Shown here: positions 8,714-18,063 of the stretch, one piece after another
Position numbering within the stretch: the stretch's first letter is position 1
Layout: each line of letters opens with the position of its first letter
Notes under the pieces: model-generated
Database searches by the model: none
Told to the model about the DNA's origin: nothing
Seen by the model: the letters and a program-made list of their open reading frames with translations, nothing else
From: Oleispira antarctica RB-8
GTDB lineage: Bacteria > Pseudomonadota > Gammaproteobacteria > Pseudomonadales > Oceanobacteraceae
Direction of reading: 5' to 3'
Length of the DNA: 64,000 bases
NCBI GenBank assembly: GCA_000967895.1
Contig: FO203512.1
Span: 2,751,350 to 2,815,349 of the forward strand
Position numbers and translations under genes: made by a program

Positions 8714-10180
8714 GTTGTAATCTTTTAAACGTTTATCGTAACTCTGATAATTTTTTATGCCTAGCAAAGCCGCTGCCTTTTTCTTTTGACCATCAGTTTT
8801 AAGCCAGGCCAAACGAACGTAATGTTCTTCTAATTGGTCCTGCAAGCCTTTTAAATCAATAGACTGGCTTAGGTCGTGAGACATTATGTCATTACTATCT
8901 GTCGATTGAGTGAACATTGCATCACGTAGGTCCGCCTCACCGATATTTTTATTTTGTGACCAGAGGCAAGCACGCAATAAAGTACTGTGAAGCTCTCGAA
9001 CATTTCCTGGCCAACTATGACTAAGGATAATATTTGTTGCACCAGGAGAAAGTTTCTTATCTTTATCCAATCCAAGCTGACTCTGAATATTCTCAAGTAA
9101 ACTTGCAGCCAATATGGATAAATCGCCACTGCGTTCTTTAATAGGCGGTAGGTTGATGACCCCTACTGCAATTCTGTAGAACAGGTCTTCACGGAACTTG
9201 CCTTCTCCTATGGCTTTCACTAGATTTTTATTGGTGGCACAGATGATTCGTACATTAACTTTAAGAACCTTACTATCGCCTACTCGACTTAGAGTGCCTT
9301 CTTGTAGTACTCGCAGGAGCCGAACTTGAGCATCTAATGGCAGTTCGCCAAACTCATCTAAAAATAGCGTACCTCCGTCAGCCACTTCAAATACTCCTGG
9401 CTGATCAGATACTGCTCCAGTGAATGCACCTTTTTTATGACCAAACAAGGTACTATCGATTAGCTCTGGAGGAATGGCTCCGCAGTTCACAACTTTTAAT
9501 AGTTCATCGCTGCGCGCACTAGCGTTATGGATTGCTGTGGCAAACAGCTCTTTACCAGTGCCCGATGCACCGTTAATTAATACGGGGACCTCATGCTGGG
9601 CTAATACACTGGCGCGCTGCTTGAGTGTATTCATGTGGGTATTACTGGTGATAATGTCATCAAAGGCGGCGTGAATAGGTACTTCAGAAAAATTAAAATC
9701 AGATAACTTTTGTCCCGAACGTGTGTATTCGGCGGAGATTTCAAAGGGTATTTCTGTCTCGTATACCTCTTGATCAGGACCACTCTGTAAAAAAGTCACC
9801 TGCGGGTAAGACGTTTTTCCCAGCAGTATCCACACTGCCTGCATCGCTGGTGTACCTGGCGTGATCTGAATATATAGGGCCGCACCTGGATGATCTGCAA
9901 CAACCTGCCCTAGTAAAGCATTGGCCGATTGATAAATTTCAGACATGTCTTGTGGGCTAGTTAATGGTACATGTGCGGCATCGATAGAGACTTCAGGGAA
10001 AAGAATTTGTAACTCTTGAAGGTAAGAAGGTACATCTTTCACGTGCTTTTTATAGTTGTACATTAAATAAGCGTGTGAATAGTCCCCCTTCGCAAGAGTA
10101 CTGAATAATCGTCCTTTTCTTTTAGGTAAATCATCGACATCAGCACCGCCGATCCATGCAGTTAAAACGTATTCCTTCAC
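8705..10180 (-). CDS. RtcR-like sigma-54 activator with CARF sensor domain
   Basis: 491 residues in three parts. Residues ~1-165 match the CARF-type sensor of RtcR: the ITPGTPAMQAVWILL stretch (~106-120) and the following TFLQSGP align with the ligand-pocket region of E. coli RtcR. Residues ~175-405 are a sigma-54 AAA+ domain with Walker A GASGTGKE (~205) and the sigma-54-contacting GAFTGA loop (~250). The C-terminus is a Fis-type helix-turn-helix (KKKAAALLGI). It is divergent from the TerY-P operon, whose leader has a -24/-12 promoter, so it is very probably that operon's activator. No rtcBA genes are nearby. RtcR is known to sense RNA damage products, but the ligand here is unknown. Confidence 0.9.
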   Translation of the reverse strand: MKEYVLTAWIGGADVDDLPKRKGRLFSTLAKGDYSHAYLMYNYKKHVKDVPSYLQELQILFPEVSIDAAHVPLTSPQDMSEIYQSANALLGQVVADHPGAALYIQITPGTPAMQAVWILLGKTSYPQVTFLQSGPDQEVYETEIPFEISAEYTRSGQKLSDFNFSEVPIHAAFDDIITSNTHMNTLKQRASVLAQHEVPVLINGASGTGKELFATAIHNASARSDELLKVVNCGAIPPELIDSTLFGHKKGAFTGAVSDQPGVFEVADGGTLFLDEFGELPLDAQVRLLRVLQEGTLSRVGDSKVLKVNVRIICATNKNLVKAIGEGKFREDLFYRIAVGVINLPPIKERSGDLSILAASLLENIQSQLGLDKDKKLSPGATNIILSHSWPGNVRELHSTLLRACLWSQNKNIGEADLRDAMFTQSTDSNDIMSHDLSQSIDLKGLQDQLEEHYVRLAWLKTDGQKKKAAALLGIKNYQSYDKRLKDYNIS

Positions 10181-10206
10181 TAATAGCCTCCCTAACTTCC
10201 TTGATA

Positions 10207-10328
10207 TTTTCGAAAAGATAACATTATTTATATATTAATAACATTTATCATTTTATTAACTTATAAAAAACACAATTATTCGTAAAACACTGATTTACAA
10301 GCCTTTTAAAAGTTGGCACGATACCCGC
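10207..10328 (+). promoter_or_regulatory. sigma-54 promoter and possible activator site for the TerY-P operon
   Basis: TGGCACGATACCCGC at 10314-10328 matches the sigma-54 consensus TGGCACG-N4-TTGC, with the invariant GG at 10315-10316 and GC at 10327-10328, ten bases apart. Only the TT of the -12 box is replaced by CC. The expected start of transcription is near 10340, followed by AAAGGAG and the ATG at 10360. Upstream, the palindrome TTTTCGAAAA (10207-10216) and repeated AATAACATT-like words are candidate binding sites for the divergent RtcR-like activator. The promoter call is strong and the activator site is a guess. Confidence 0.78.
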
Positions 10329-10359
10329 TATAAGGATATCTATCTTAAAGGAGAATTAA

Positions 10360-11043
10360 ATGACTAACTTAAAAAAATTTCAACAACAGGCCGCCCGCCC
10401 ACTTCCTGTAATCGTTCTTGCCGATACCAGTGGCAGTATGGACGGTGATAAAATCAACACGTTGAATAATGCACTCAGTAAAATGATTAAATCATTTCAA
10501 AAAGAAAGTAGATTGCGAGCTGAGATACATTTGAGCGTGATCACCTTTGGCGGAAGCGAAGCAAAAGAATCTTTAGAGCTAACTCCCGCCCAAAAGATAG
10601 AAGATTTTAAACCGTTAATAGCAAGTGGCCCAACCCCAATGGGAGGTGCCTTTGCATTAACGTCCGCACTTATTGAAGATAAAGAAAAAATCCCAAGTCG
10701 CGCTTACCAGCCTGTAATTATCCTAGTATCAGATGGCCATCCAAATGATCGCTATGAAGAAGCTTTTAATCAATTAATGAATGGCGAGCGCTCAAGTAAA
10801 GCAACGCGTTTTGCTATGGCTATTGGCGCAGATGCCGATACAAATATGTTACGTGATTTCGCCAACGATCCAGAAGCCCCCGTTTTTGAAGCCGAAAATG
10901 CTAGTGACATCTACCGTTTTTTTAAAGCAGTAACAATGAGTGTTACAACTAAAAGTCAATCTAAAACTCCCAACCAAACTGTACCTTTGACTTTGCCTCC
11001 TGCAGAAAAAGAAGATGATGAATTTGAAGATGTAGGTTTCTAA
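10360..11043 (+). CDS. TerY-like von Willebrand factor A protein
   Basis: 227 residues forming a single vWA domain. The MIDAS metal site is complete: DTSGS (22-26), T92 in GPTPMGG and D125 in SDGHPND. This is the TerY branch, the first member of the vWA/PP2C/kinase triad (TerY-P) known from tellurite-resistance-related and defence loci. The acidic C-terminal tail (~210-225) is variable. AAAGGAG lies six bases before the ATG. The stop overlaps the phosphatase start as TAATG. A scaffold or switch role regulated by the kinase/phosphatase pair is the family-level expectation. Confidence 0.88.
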   Translation: MTNLKKFQQQAARPLPVIVLADTSGSMDGDKINTLNNALSKMIKSFQKESRLRAEIHLSVITFGGSEAKESLELTPAQKIEDFKPLIASGPTPMGGAFALTSALIEDKEKIPSRAYQPVIILVSDGHPNDRYEEAFNQLMNGERSSKATRFAMAIGADADTNMLRDFANDPEAPVFEAENASDIYRFFKAVTMSVTTKSQSKTPNQTVPLTLPPAEKEDDEFEDVGF

Positions 11044-11735
11044 TGCAGCTAATCGCAGCCAGAGCCTCTGTCACGGGACCTGCGCATTTAGCTGCTAATC
11101 ACCCTAACCAAGATGCCACTATGCTTAGTGGCTTAAATGGAGGGTATTGCGTAGCTGTTTGTGATGGGCTAGGCAGCCGAAAACTAAGCCATGAAGGATC
11201 TCTACTGGCTACACGATTGGTAAGAAGTGTTCTTACCAATCGTGATTCAAGAGACACTTACCTAGCTTGCCAATCTATTCAGAAAAAGTGGCTAAAGTCT
11301 TTTAGCGGGCCTCATCGTGAATACGAAACTACCTGTCTTTGGGCCGTAGTTGACAAAGATGGCCACGCCAGTGCTGCCCAAGTTGGTGATGGTCTATTAC
11401 TAATTAAAAGCCAAGGAAAGTTTTTAGTAATGACTCCTGAAGAACCTGGCTTTGGTAATCAAACTCACACCCTTGCAGAGGGTTCTAATGAGCTCTGGAC
11501 AACGGCTAACTTTGCTTTAACAGAACCAGGGGATGGTGTTTTGCTAATGTCAGACGGCATATCAGATGACTTAGTCAGTGAACAACTGGAAGACTTTTTC
11601 GATGCGATATATTACCAACGTAAACGCACCAATAAGCGAAGGTGCAAGCAATGGCTTACTCATGAGCTAATTAACTGGTCGACACCTATGCATGGTGACG
11701 ACAAAAGCATTGCTGCAATTTTTAGGGTGAAATAG
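11043..11735 (+). CDS. PP2C-family protein phosphatase (TerY-P triad)
   Basis: 230 residues with the PP2C metal-binding motifs in order: NQDA (~22-25), VCDGLGS (DG at 41-42), QVGDG in the middle, LLMSDGISDD and the C-terminal GDDKS. It is a compact phosphatase with no added domain or membrane segment. Its start overlaps the TerY-like stop, and the kinase begins 3 bp after its stop. In the triad it would reverse phosphorylation set by the neighbouring kinase, probably on the vWA partner or on the operon's DNA-processing proteins. The target is inferred. Confidence 0.87.
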   Translation: MQLIAARASVTGPAHLAANHPNQDATMLSGLNGGYCVAVCDGLGSRKLSHEGSLLATRLVRSVLTNRDSRDTYLACQSIQKKWLKSFSGPHREYETTCLWAVVDKDGHASAAQVGDGLLLIKSQGKFLVMTPEEPGFGNQTHTLAEGSNELWTTANFALTEPGDGVLLMSDGISDDLVSEQLEDFFDAIYYQRKRTNKRRCKQWLTHELINWSTPMHGDDKSIAAIFRVK

Positions 11736-11738
11736 TTT

Positions 11739-13142
11739 ATGACAACAGAAATAAAAAAGAAAAAGCTTCCACAATTTGAATGTTTGAAAGGTGATAAATA
11801 CCGACTTACGAAACTATTAGCGGAAGGTGGTCAGGGAAAGGTTTATGTTACTGACTTCCCTCAGAGACTCATCAAAGGTTTTACCAATAAAGATGAAGCG
11901 GTACGCCAAAAGTGGCGTAAACATATTGATTGGCTTACTCGGCAAGATATCTTTGATCTAAAGCTCGCTCGCCCCCTAACGTTATTAAAAGAACCTACTG
12001 CTGGGTACGTAATGGAATTAATGGATGGTCTAATTCCATTAAAAGATTTATTAGATAGTTTCATTGAAGCTGAAGACGAGTCTACTGAAAATTATATTGT
12101 GCAAGGTGGCTTGCGCCGTCGTATTAGGATTTTAATTCAGCTAGCGAGAACACTTAACCAACTTCATAGCAGAGGCATGCTTTATGGTGATATTTCACCT
12201 GACAATATCTTTGTTTCCGATGATAGCGAATATGCCGAAACTTGGCTGATTGATTGCGACAACATCAGCTTTGAGTCGCACTCCGAACTGATGTTACACA
12301 CTCCTGATTATGGTGCTCCTGAAATCGTTCGGGGAGAAGGAATGCTTTCTAGCCTGACCGATTGCTGGAGCTTTGCAATAATTGCTTATCAGTTATTAAC
12401 CCATAATCATCCATTTAAAGGGGATTTGGTTAATGATGGCGAACCAGAGATGGAAGATGCTGCATTACGCGGTGAGCATCCATGGATTAACGATAGCAAT
12501 GATGCTGATAATGAATGCTCTAACAATATCCCATTGCAGCTAATGGAATATTGCGAGCTACCTAGTCTATTTCAACGCTGTTTTGAGGACGGTAAATTAC
12601 GCCCTGCTGATCGACCTAGTATGGCCGAGTGGTTAGAAGCACTTAGTGAAGTGGATGAACGCCTTTATCACTGCCCAAAATGTGATGCTCATTCTATATT
12701 CCCAAAAAATATTCAAAGTGATGATCTATGTTGCAGTTTTTGTGAGTCAGAAATTGACGACAATCTTGTTGTATTTGAGGAGTTTATTTTCATTCCTGAT
12801 ACTGAAATAAATAATAACGATCCTTTATTGCAGGAACAATGGTTAAAAACTGGCCGCCAAGTCTATTTTCAAACAGGCAATGAATTTGAACTAAAGCGTT
12901 TAATGCCGACGTTCTGCTATGACCAAAGATCTTCAGATCACTTAACCATCGCGTATACCGAATTAGGATTAGAGCTTTCACCAAAAGAAAAGCTCCATTT
13001 ACAGAGAGGCAGTAAAACACTGAAGCCTTTTGAGAAAAAAATTCGTCTTAAAAATGATACTAGAAACCCAAGTGCCGATCCTATTCGTATACATCTCGGC
13101 GATCTAGACAAAACTCATATTATTTGGCAATTTCGGTGGTAG
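11739..13142 (+). CDS. Ser/Thr protein kinase with C-terminal zinc ribbon (TerY-P triad)
   Basis: 467 residues. The kinase domain has a Gly-rich loop LAEGGQGKVY (~27-36), the catalytic loop LYGDISPDNI (~147-156, a divergent HRD motif) and DCDN in place of DFG. A zinc ribbon follows (CPKC at ~312, then CSFC about 20 residues on), then a ~120-residue beta-rich tail of unknown type. Kinases with such a zinc ribbon are the third member of TerY-P triads. It is packed directly between the phosphatase and the helicase gene, whose ATG follows its TAG with no gap. Confidence 0.87.
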   Translation: MTTEIKKKKLPQFECLKGDKYRLTKLLAEGGQGKVYVTDFPQRLIKGFTNKDEAVRQKWRKHIDWLTRQDIFDLKLARPLTLLKEPTAGYVMELMDGLIPLKDLLDSFIEAEDESTENYIVQGGLRRRIRILIQLARTLNQLHSRGMLYGDISPDNIFVSDDSEYAETWLIDCDNISFESHSELMLHTPDYGAPEIVRGEGMLSSLTDCWSFAIIAYQLLTHNHPFKGDLVNDGEPEMEDAALRGEHPWINDSNDADNECSNNIPLQLMEYCELPSLFQRCFEDGKLRPADRPSMAEWLEALSEVDERLYHCPKCDAHSIFPKNIQSDDLCCSFCESEIDDNLVVFEEFIFIPDTEINNNDPLLQEQWLKTGRQVYFQTGNEFELKRLMPTFCYDQRSSDHLTIAYTELGLELSPKEKLHLQRGSKTLKPFEKKIRLKNDTRNPSADPIRIHLGDLDKTHIIWQFRW

Positions 13143-16100
13143 ATGATGAATTTTAATGATTTCCCCTATTTTTCTGATCAACTCATCACACTCACAAGCG
13201 ATGAAGATTTAACAACCTTAAATAGCAACTCAGTTATTACATTACAACGCTATAACGATGAATTCTTACTCGTCCAAGGCCACATCAAAGTATTAGTTAA
13301 CTGCTCTTCAAAAGAGTTGGGATTAGTCACTGCAATGGTCGACTCCATTCATACATTGTGGATGCTGTCTCACATAAGCAATAAACAAATTCATCTCCTT
13401 CATGTAGACCCTAGAGGAATTAAAACGTCAGATCTGCAGCTAGGCACAGATCAATTAATTACCGATGATCTATACAATAAAAATGAGATTCCCGAAAATA
13501 GTATGGAAATGGCCTGTCAGTGGCTAAATGACACGTTCATTCTAAATATTATTCAATCTAATGGTGAAGAAAAAGAATATTTAACTATTGCTCGCTTCAG
13601 CAATTCCAAAGTAGATAGTGGTTTTCAGCTGCTAGGCAAGGGATGGCGCGCGGATATAGTAAAAGACAAAGACCAACGTTTTTTGGTAAGGCGTATAACT
13701 CAACACCGCCAAAAAGAAATTCCTTTCTCACTGTTAACAGGACATTTCCTATTTACGGATGAAAGTGTTGCAGCACAATTAACCAGCGCTGTTCATCAAG
13801 CTGAATTAAAGGCGGCGATAGGTGATGGTGCCGGTTATTTGGAGTTATGGAATCTTTATAACGAAAAAGAATGGGAAAATGCATTAGCTAAAGCATCGAC
13901 CCTCAAGGTGCTTAAGTTTATATCTTGCGAACCTTTTGAAGATGGTCAGAAAAATCGCTGGGCAATATATCCGGCCGATCTTGAGGGATATTTAGAATTC
14001 AAGCAGCGTTGGAATGATCTTGAACTTGATAAGAATACTCAGGTAGATTTGTCAGTTACTCCCCCCGACTGGCTTGAGGAACTTAATGAATCTGAAACCG
14101 AGAACACTCAGGAAAGTAACCCTCGTGGGAAGCTTCGTTTTGAGAAAGATCATATTATTTTCACACCATCTTCTAATAGAAAAGAAACCTCCCCTAATTT
14201 TACCGATAATAACGGCGAAGGCTGCTTATTTTTATCACTTGCAGGGCAAAGAGTTATCGGTAAGCGTCGCCTAGCTGCAAAGCAATTAATAGATAGTGGT
14301 AAACATCTAAGACAGTTGAATTCGTTATTAGAAGGCGTAGCCATTGCTAGCGAGCGTCGCCGTACAATTCCTGGGCTGACACCTTATGCTAAAGAGACCT
14401 TTAAAGGTGGTACACCAACAGATAATCAAGAGCTCGCTTTAGAAGCAGCATTAAACACACCTGACCTAGCCATTATTATTGGCCCTCCCGGCACGGGTAA
14501 AACCCAGGTTATTGCTGCACTACAGCGCCGTATTGCTGAGGAAGCAAAAGATCAAAACATTAGTGGCCAAGTATTAGTCAGCAGTTTTCAACACGATGCA
14601 GTCGACAACGCACTTGATCGTAGTAATGTTTTTAATTTACCGGGCATACGGGTGGGCGGAAAGAAACTAGGAGCTGATGAGGAAAATCACTTTAGTAGTT
14701 GGATTGATAACCAAGCAAAGCATTTAACAACACAAGCTGACATTCAACATCAGAAGTTTCCGGAATTGAAATTAGTTAAAAGCCTTAATGATTCATTAAC
14801 GCTATTACGAGTTAGCCAGTATTCACCTATTCAGTTAATGACTGAGTGGAGTAATATTCTAGATCAGTTACGTGAAGTGAAAGAAAATAGAATTCGTATA
14901 TCTGCGAGACTAGAAAATGATTTTGAAGAGTACCTTCATGAACTCTCTCAAACCATACCTGCTCTAGAAACCTCTGCTAATAATGTCGGCTTAATTCGAA
15001 GAATACGTGCGTTACGAATATGTACAGTAAGTTTTTCTGATGATGGCCCTGATAGAGCTACAGATCTTTTACGCTGGTTAGAGCACAACCAGAGTAGTGT
15101 GACTGAAGAGACTTCAGATTTATTGAAAAATATTGCTAAAGAAACTTTACCCACCCAGCAGCAGTTAAGAAACATAGAATTTCTTCGCAATCGCTTGCTA
15201 GACCAACACCTATCCGACTGCCGTCTCCCTGAGTTAAAAAATAAGTTAGATACCAAAGCTTTTAAATTAATTAGTCAGCTAGAGAGTAGCTTAGAAAGTA
15301 GCATCCAGCAGCATAAGCAAGGCGTTGCTTCTGTTTTGGAGGAACTAGCAAATAGCATAGTGATGGATCGTAAAGCGGCACTAGATACTGTAGAAGAGTA
15401 TGCGATGGTCATTGGCGCAACCTGCCAACAAGCTGCCGGTAATAAAATGGCCAGTTTAAAAAGTGTTGCTGATTTAGAGAGTACCGAGATCAGTTTTGAA
15501 ACGGTAATCGTCGACGAGGCTGCACGAGCAAATCCTTTAGACCTATTTATCCCAATGTCGATGGCAACACGAAGAATAATACTCGTTGGTGATGACAAGC
15601 AGCTACCTCATATGCTGGAACCTGCAATTGAAGATGAATTACTAGAAGAGCATCAACTGACTGAACTACATTTAGAGGCGTTTAGATTAAGTCTATTTGA
15701 ACGTTTACGCTTGCAATTAGAGAATTTACCATACGCACCATCCAAGCCCCGTATAATTATGCTTGATACACAGTTCCGAATGCACCCTGTCTTGGGTGAC
15801 TTTATCAGTAAGCAGTTTTACGAGAATACCGGTATGGCTAAAGTTAAGAGTGGCCGCCCTGAATCCGATTTTGCCTTTCATAACGATTTCCTAACCGAAC
15901 TAGGTAGTAACAGAGAAGTCTATGAAAATAAAGTATGTCGCTGGATTGATATTCCACAAGATGAAGGAAAAACGATTAAGCGTGGTACGAGCTGGGTGAG
16001 AGAATCTGAATCTGATCGCATAGCGGAAGAGGTTAAACGCTTATTGATAGCAGCTGGAAACTCTTTATCCATAGGTATTATTACCTTTTATGCGGCACAG

Positions 16101-16589
16101 AGGGATCTTATTATGAATAAGCTGGCTGCTACTTATATTGACGATATTCCAATCATGATCAAAACAGAAAATGGTTTTGAACCTCACGAATTGTTCAAAT
16201 GGGCTCTCAAAGAAAAAAATGACGGGACTCTAGAGAAAGAAGAAGGACTACGGGTAGGTTCAGTTGATGCTTTTCAAGGAAAAGAATTCGATATAGTATT
16301 CCTGTCTTCTGTTCGAACATGGAATTCGTCAAATAGTAAATTTAATAGGAATTCTAATAAAATTCATGATAGCGCTGAAAGTAAAGAGCTGAATGAAAAG
16401 CAAATGAATCGTCAATTTGGATTTTTACGTCTCCCCAACCGAATGAATGTAGCCATGAGCCGCCAGCGTCAAATGCTCATTTGTGTCGGCGATTCAGGCC
16501 TAGTAACAAACGAACTTTCTGAGCAAGGCATACCCGCTTTTCATGCTTTTTATAAGTTATGCGGAGGTCAACATGGCTCGCTTTCCTAA
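13143..16589 (+). CDS. SF1 (Upf1/Dna2-like) helicase
   Basis: 1148 residues. The ~440-residue N-terminal region is of unknown fold. The helicase core then shows Walker A GPPGTGKT (~447-454), Walker B as VDEAARANP (~789), motif III GDDKQLPHM, motif IV QFRMHP (~878), motif V SVDAFQGKEFD and motif VI NVAMSRQR near the C-terminus. That set is typical of Upf1-like SF1B helicases, which unwind or translocate on DNA or RNA 5' to 3'. A ~200-residue helical insertion separates Walker A and B. No nuclease motif is evident. A second ATG lies one codon in. Confidence 0.88.
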   Translation: MMNFNDFPYFSDQLITLTSDEDLTTLNSNSVITLQRYNDEFLLVQGHIKVLVNCSSKELGLVTAMVDSIHTLWMLSHISNKQIHLLHVDPRGIKTSDLQLGTDQLITDDLYNKNEIPENSMEMACQWLNDTFILNIIQSNGEEKEYLTIARFSNSKVDSGFQLLGKGWRADIVKDKDQRFLVRRITQHRQKEIPFSLLTGHFLFTDESVAAQLTSAVHQAELKAAIGDGAGYLELWNLYNEKEWENALAKASTLKVLKFISCEPFEDGQKNRWAIYPADLEGYLEFKQRWNDLELDKNTQVDLSVTPPDWLEELNESETENTQESNPRGKLRFEKDHIIFTPSSNRKETSPNFTDNNGEGCLFLSLAGQRVIGKRRLAAKQLIDSGKHLRQLNSLLEGVAIASERRRTIPGLTPYAKETFKGGTPTDNQELALEAALNTPDLAIIIGPPGTGKTQVIAALQRRIAEEAKDQNISGQVLVSSFQHDAVDNALDRSNVFNLPGIRVGGKKLGADEENHFSSWIDNQAKHLTTQADIQHQKFPELKLVKSLNDSLTLLRVSQYSPIQLMTEWSNILDQLREVKENRIRISARLENDFEEYLHELSQTIPALETSANNVGLIRRIRALRICTVSFSDDGPDRATDLLRWLEHNQSSVTEETSDLLKNIAKETLPTQQQLRNIEFLRNRLLDQHLSDCRLPELKNKLDTKAFKLISQLESSLESSIQQHKQGVASVLEELANSIVMDRKAALDTVEEYAMVIGATCQQAAGNKMASLKSVADLESTEISFETVIVDEAARANPLDLFIPMSMATRRIILVGDDKQLPHMLEPAIEDELLEEHQLTELHLEAFRLSLFERLRLQLENLPYAPSKPRIIMLDTQFRMHPVLGDFISKQFYENTGMAKVKSGRPESDFAFHNDFLTELGSNREVYENKVCRWIDIPQDEGKTIKRGTSWVRESESDRIAEEVKRLLIAAGNSLSIGIITFYAAQRDLIMNKLAATYIDDIPIMIKTENGFEPHELFKWALKEKNDGTLEKEEGLRVGSVDAFQGKEFDIVFLSSVRTWNSSNSKFNRNSNKIHDSAESKELNEKQMNRQFGFLRLPNRMNVAMSRQRQMLICVGDSGLVTNELSEQGIPAFHAFYKLCGGQHGSLS

Positions 16590-18063
16590 TCATGACTTTT
16601 ACCTAAGATATGGGGACAAACCAAAAGGTCGAGCACAGGCTGTTCTATGGCCAGTTCTCGTTTTTCGTGTTTTATATCCGGATGTAAAACGACCACAGCT
16701 GAATTTATTTCAAAAGACAGTATTGCGCCTCATTCAGGCTAAAACGGTACTTGCTGATGATATTTCAGACCTTACCGGTTTGCATAAAGATCTTGTCACA
16801 TTAATTTTAGCGCAGCTTATCAGCCGTGATTGGTTAACATCTAACGCGGACAGCCTTACTGAAAGCGGAATAGCTCTACTCAAAGATGAGGATGATGAAA
16901 AGAACATAAAAATGACTTCTGGATTTTTATTTCAAGATGCAATAACAGGCAAGCTATGGCCCAGGCTAGAAACTCGCATTTCTATATTAGAAGCTAATAA
17001 TCCAAATGATAAATTTCCTGAATTTTTCAGGAATCGTAAAACCGGAAAATCAACCAAGCCTTTTATCCTAAATTATGATCGAAGCGAAAAAGATCTGCCA
17101 TCCACCTCTCACCTTTTAACTGCATGGCAGGAATATAATAATGATCATAGAGCTTCTCGTCAGCTTTATGGTAGTAGCCAATTACCTAAGTTAGTTAAAC
17201 TTAACAACCTGCACTATCAATCAGAAACAGCCGAACCTGCTTACATTATTACATGGATTACCCCAAGTAATAATCGTGATTTATGGACAGTTAACGATCC
17301 CTTTGATATTCGTCAAGAAGCTTGGTGGCTGAAATCGACTTTTCAAAATGTAATAAAAAACAACCCTAACTTGTTAAAAAGGCTGGCTAAATTGATTGGT
17401 CAAGCTGAACCTGAAAACCAAACCGCTGAAGAGTGGCTTAATAGTATGGAACAAGAAGCCAGCTTAGCACTACTTCAAAAATTTCCTTGGGCAGAGAAAG
17501 AGCCGGATCTCGCAGATGCCATAGAGGTTTTATTGCGTAGAAATGAGATGATCTCTGGCGGTCAAGCCCATAAGAATGAACTTGAAGCTGCTATTACTGA
17601 GTGTCAGAAATTACTAGAAGTCTTAATGCAGTATCTCATTAAGCAATTTCCAGCCAACCAAGGAGCCATTCCAAAGGTAAATACTAATGGCGCTGGACTG
17701 AATCTAAAGCTTCTACAAGCTCTAGATTTACCGGCATTTACACAAGATATAGTTGAAATTTTAGCTAGGCAAAACTTGAAGCTGGTAATAAAGGCAACTA
17801 GCCAACCTACCGCTTCACTTAAGGCCTTACTGTTTGCTGCTGCTCTAACAACTATTAATAATAAAGAGCACCCCTTTAAAACACTGTCTGCGTCGGCATT
17901 AGATTTACAAGCTTTACTAAAGCTAGCCGATTTACGCAACCAAGCCGGGCATGGGAATAGCAAGCATACAGGGCGAAAGTATCAAGATATCACTACAAAT
18001 ATTGCAATAAGTAACATTGAATTTACTTTGAAATTTGTCAACCAATTTAAGGAATGGATCTAA
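16573..18063 (+). CDS. unknown protein with C-terminal HEPN-like RX4H motif
   Basis: 496 residues from the ATG at 16573, chosen because GGAGG precedes it by five bases. An ATG at 16543 would lie deep inside the helicase gene. I do not recognise the family. The first ~90 residues could be a winged helix (LLRL/TVLADDISDLTGL/LVTLILAQL pattern). The last ~60 residues are helical and contain LRNQAGHGN, an RX4H motif (R455, H460) preceded by an Asp-Leu, as in HEPN ribonuclease domains. It overlaps the helicase by 17 bp and the next start as TAATG. An effector or a regulator would both fit. Confidence 0.6.
   Translation: MARFPNHDFYLRYGDKPKGRAQAVLWPVLVFRVLYPDVKRPQLNLFQKTVLRLIQAKTVLADDISDLTGLHKDLVTLILAQLISRDWLTSNADSLTESGIALLKDEDDEKNIKMTSGFLFQDAITGKLWPRLETRISILEANNPNDKFPEFFRNRKTGKSTKPFILNYDRSEKDLPSTSHLLTAWQEYNNDHRASRQLYGSSQLPKLVKLNNLHYQSETAEPAYIITWITPSNNRDLWTVNDPFDIRQEAWWLKSTFQNVIKNNPNLLKRLAKLIGQAEPENQTAEEWLNSMEQEASLALLQKFPWAEKEPDLADAIEVLLRRNEMISGGQAHKNELEAAITECQKLLEVLMQYLIKQFPANQGAIPKVNTNGAGLNLKLLQALDLPAFTQDIVEILARQNLKLVIKATSQPTASLKALLFAAALTTINNKEHPFKTLSASALDLQALLKLADLRNQAGHGNSKHTGRKYQDITTNIAISNIEFTLKFVNQFKEWI

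Noticed and set aside
10360-13142. Tellurite-resistance operon
   Set aside because: Only the TerY-P triad is present; there are no TerB, TerC, TerD or TerZ-type genes nearby.
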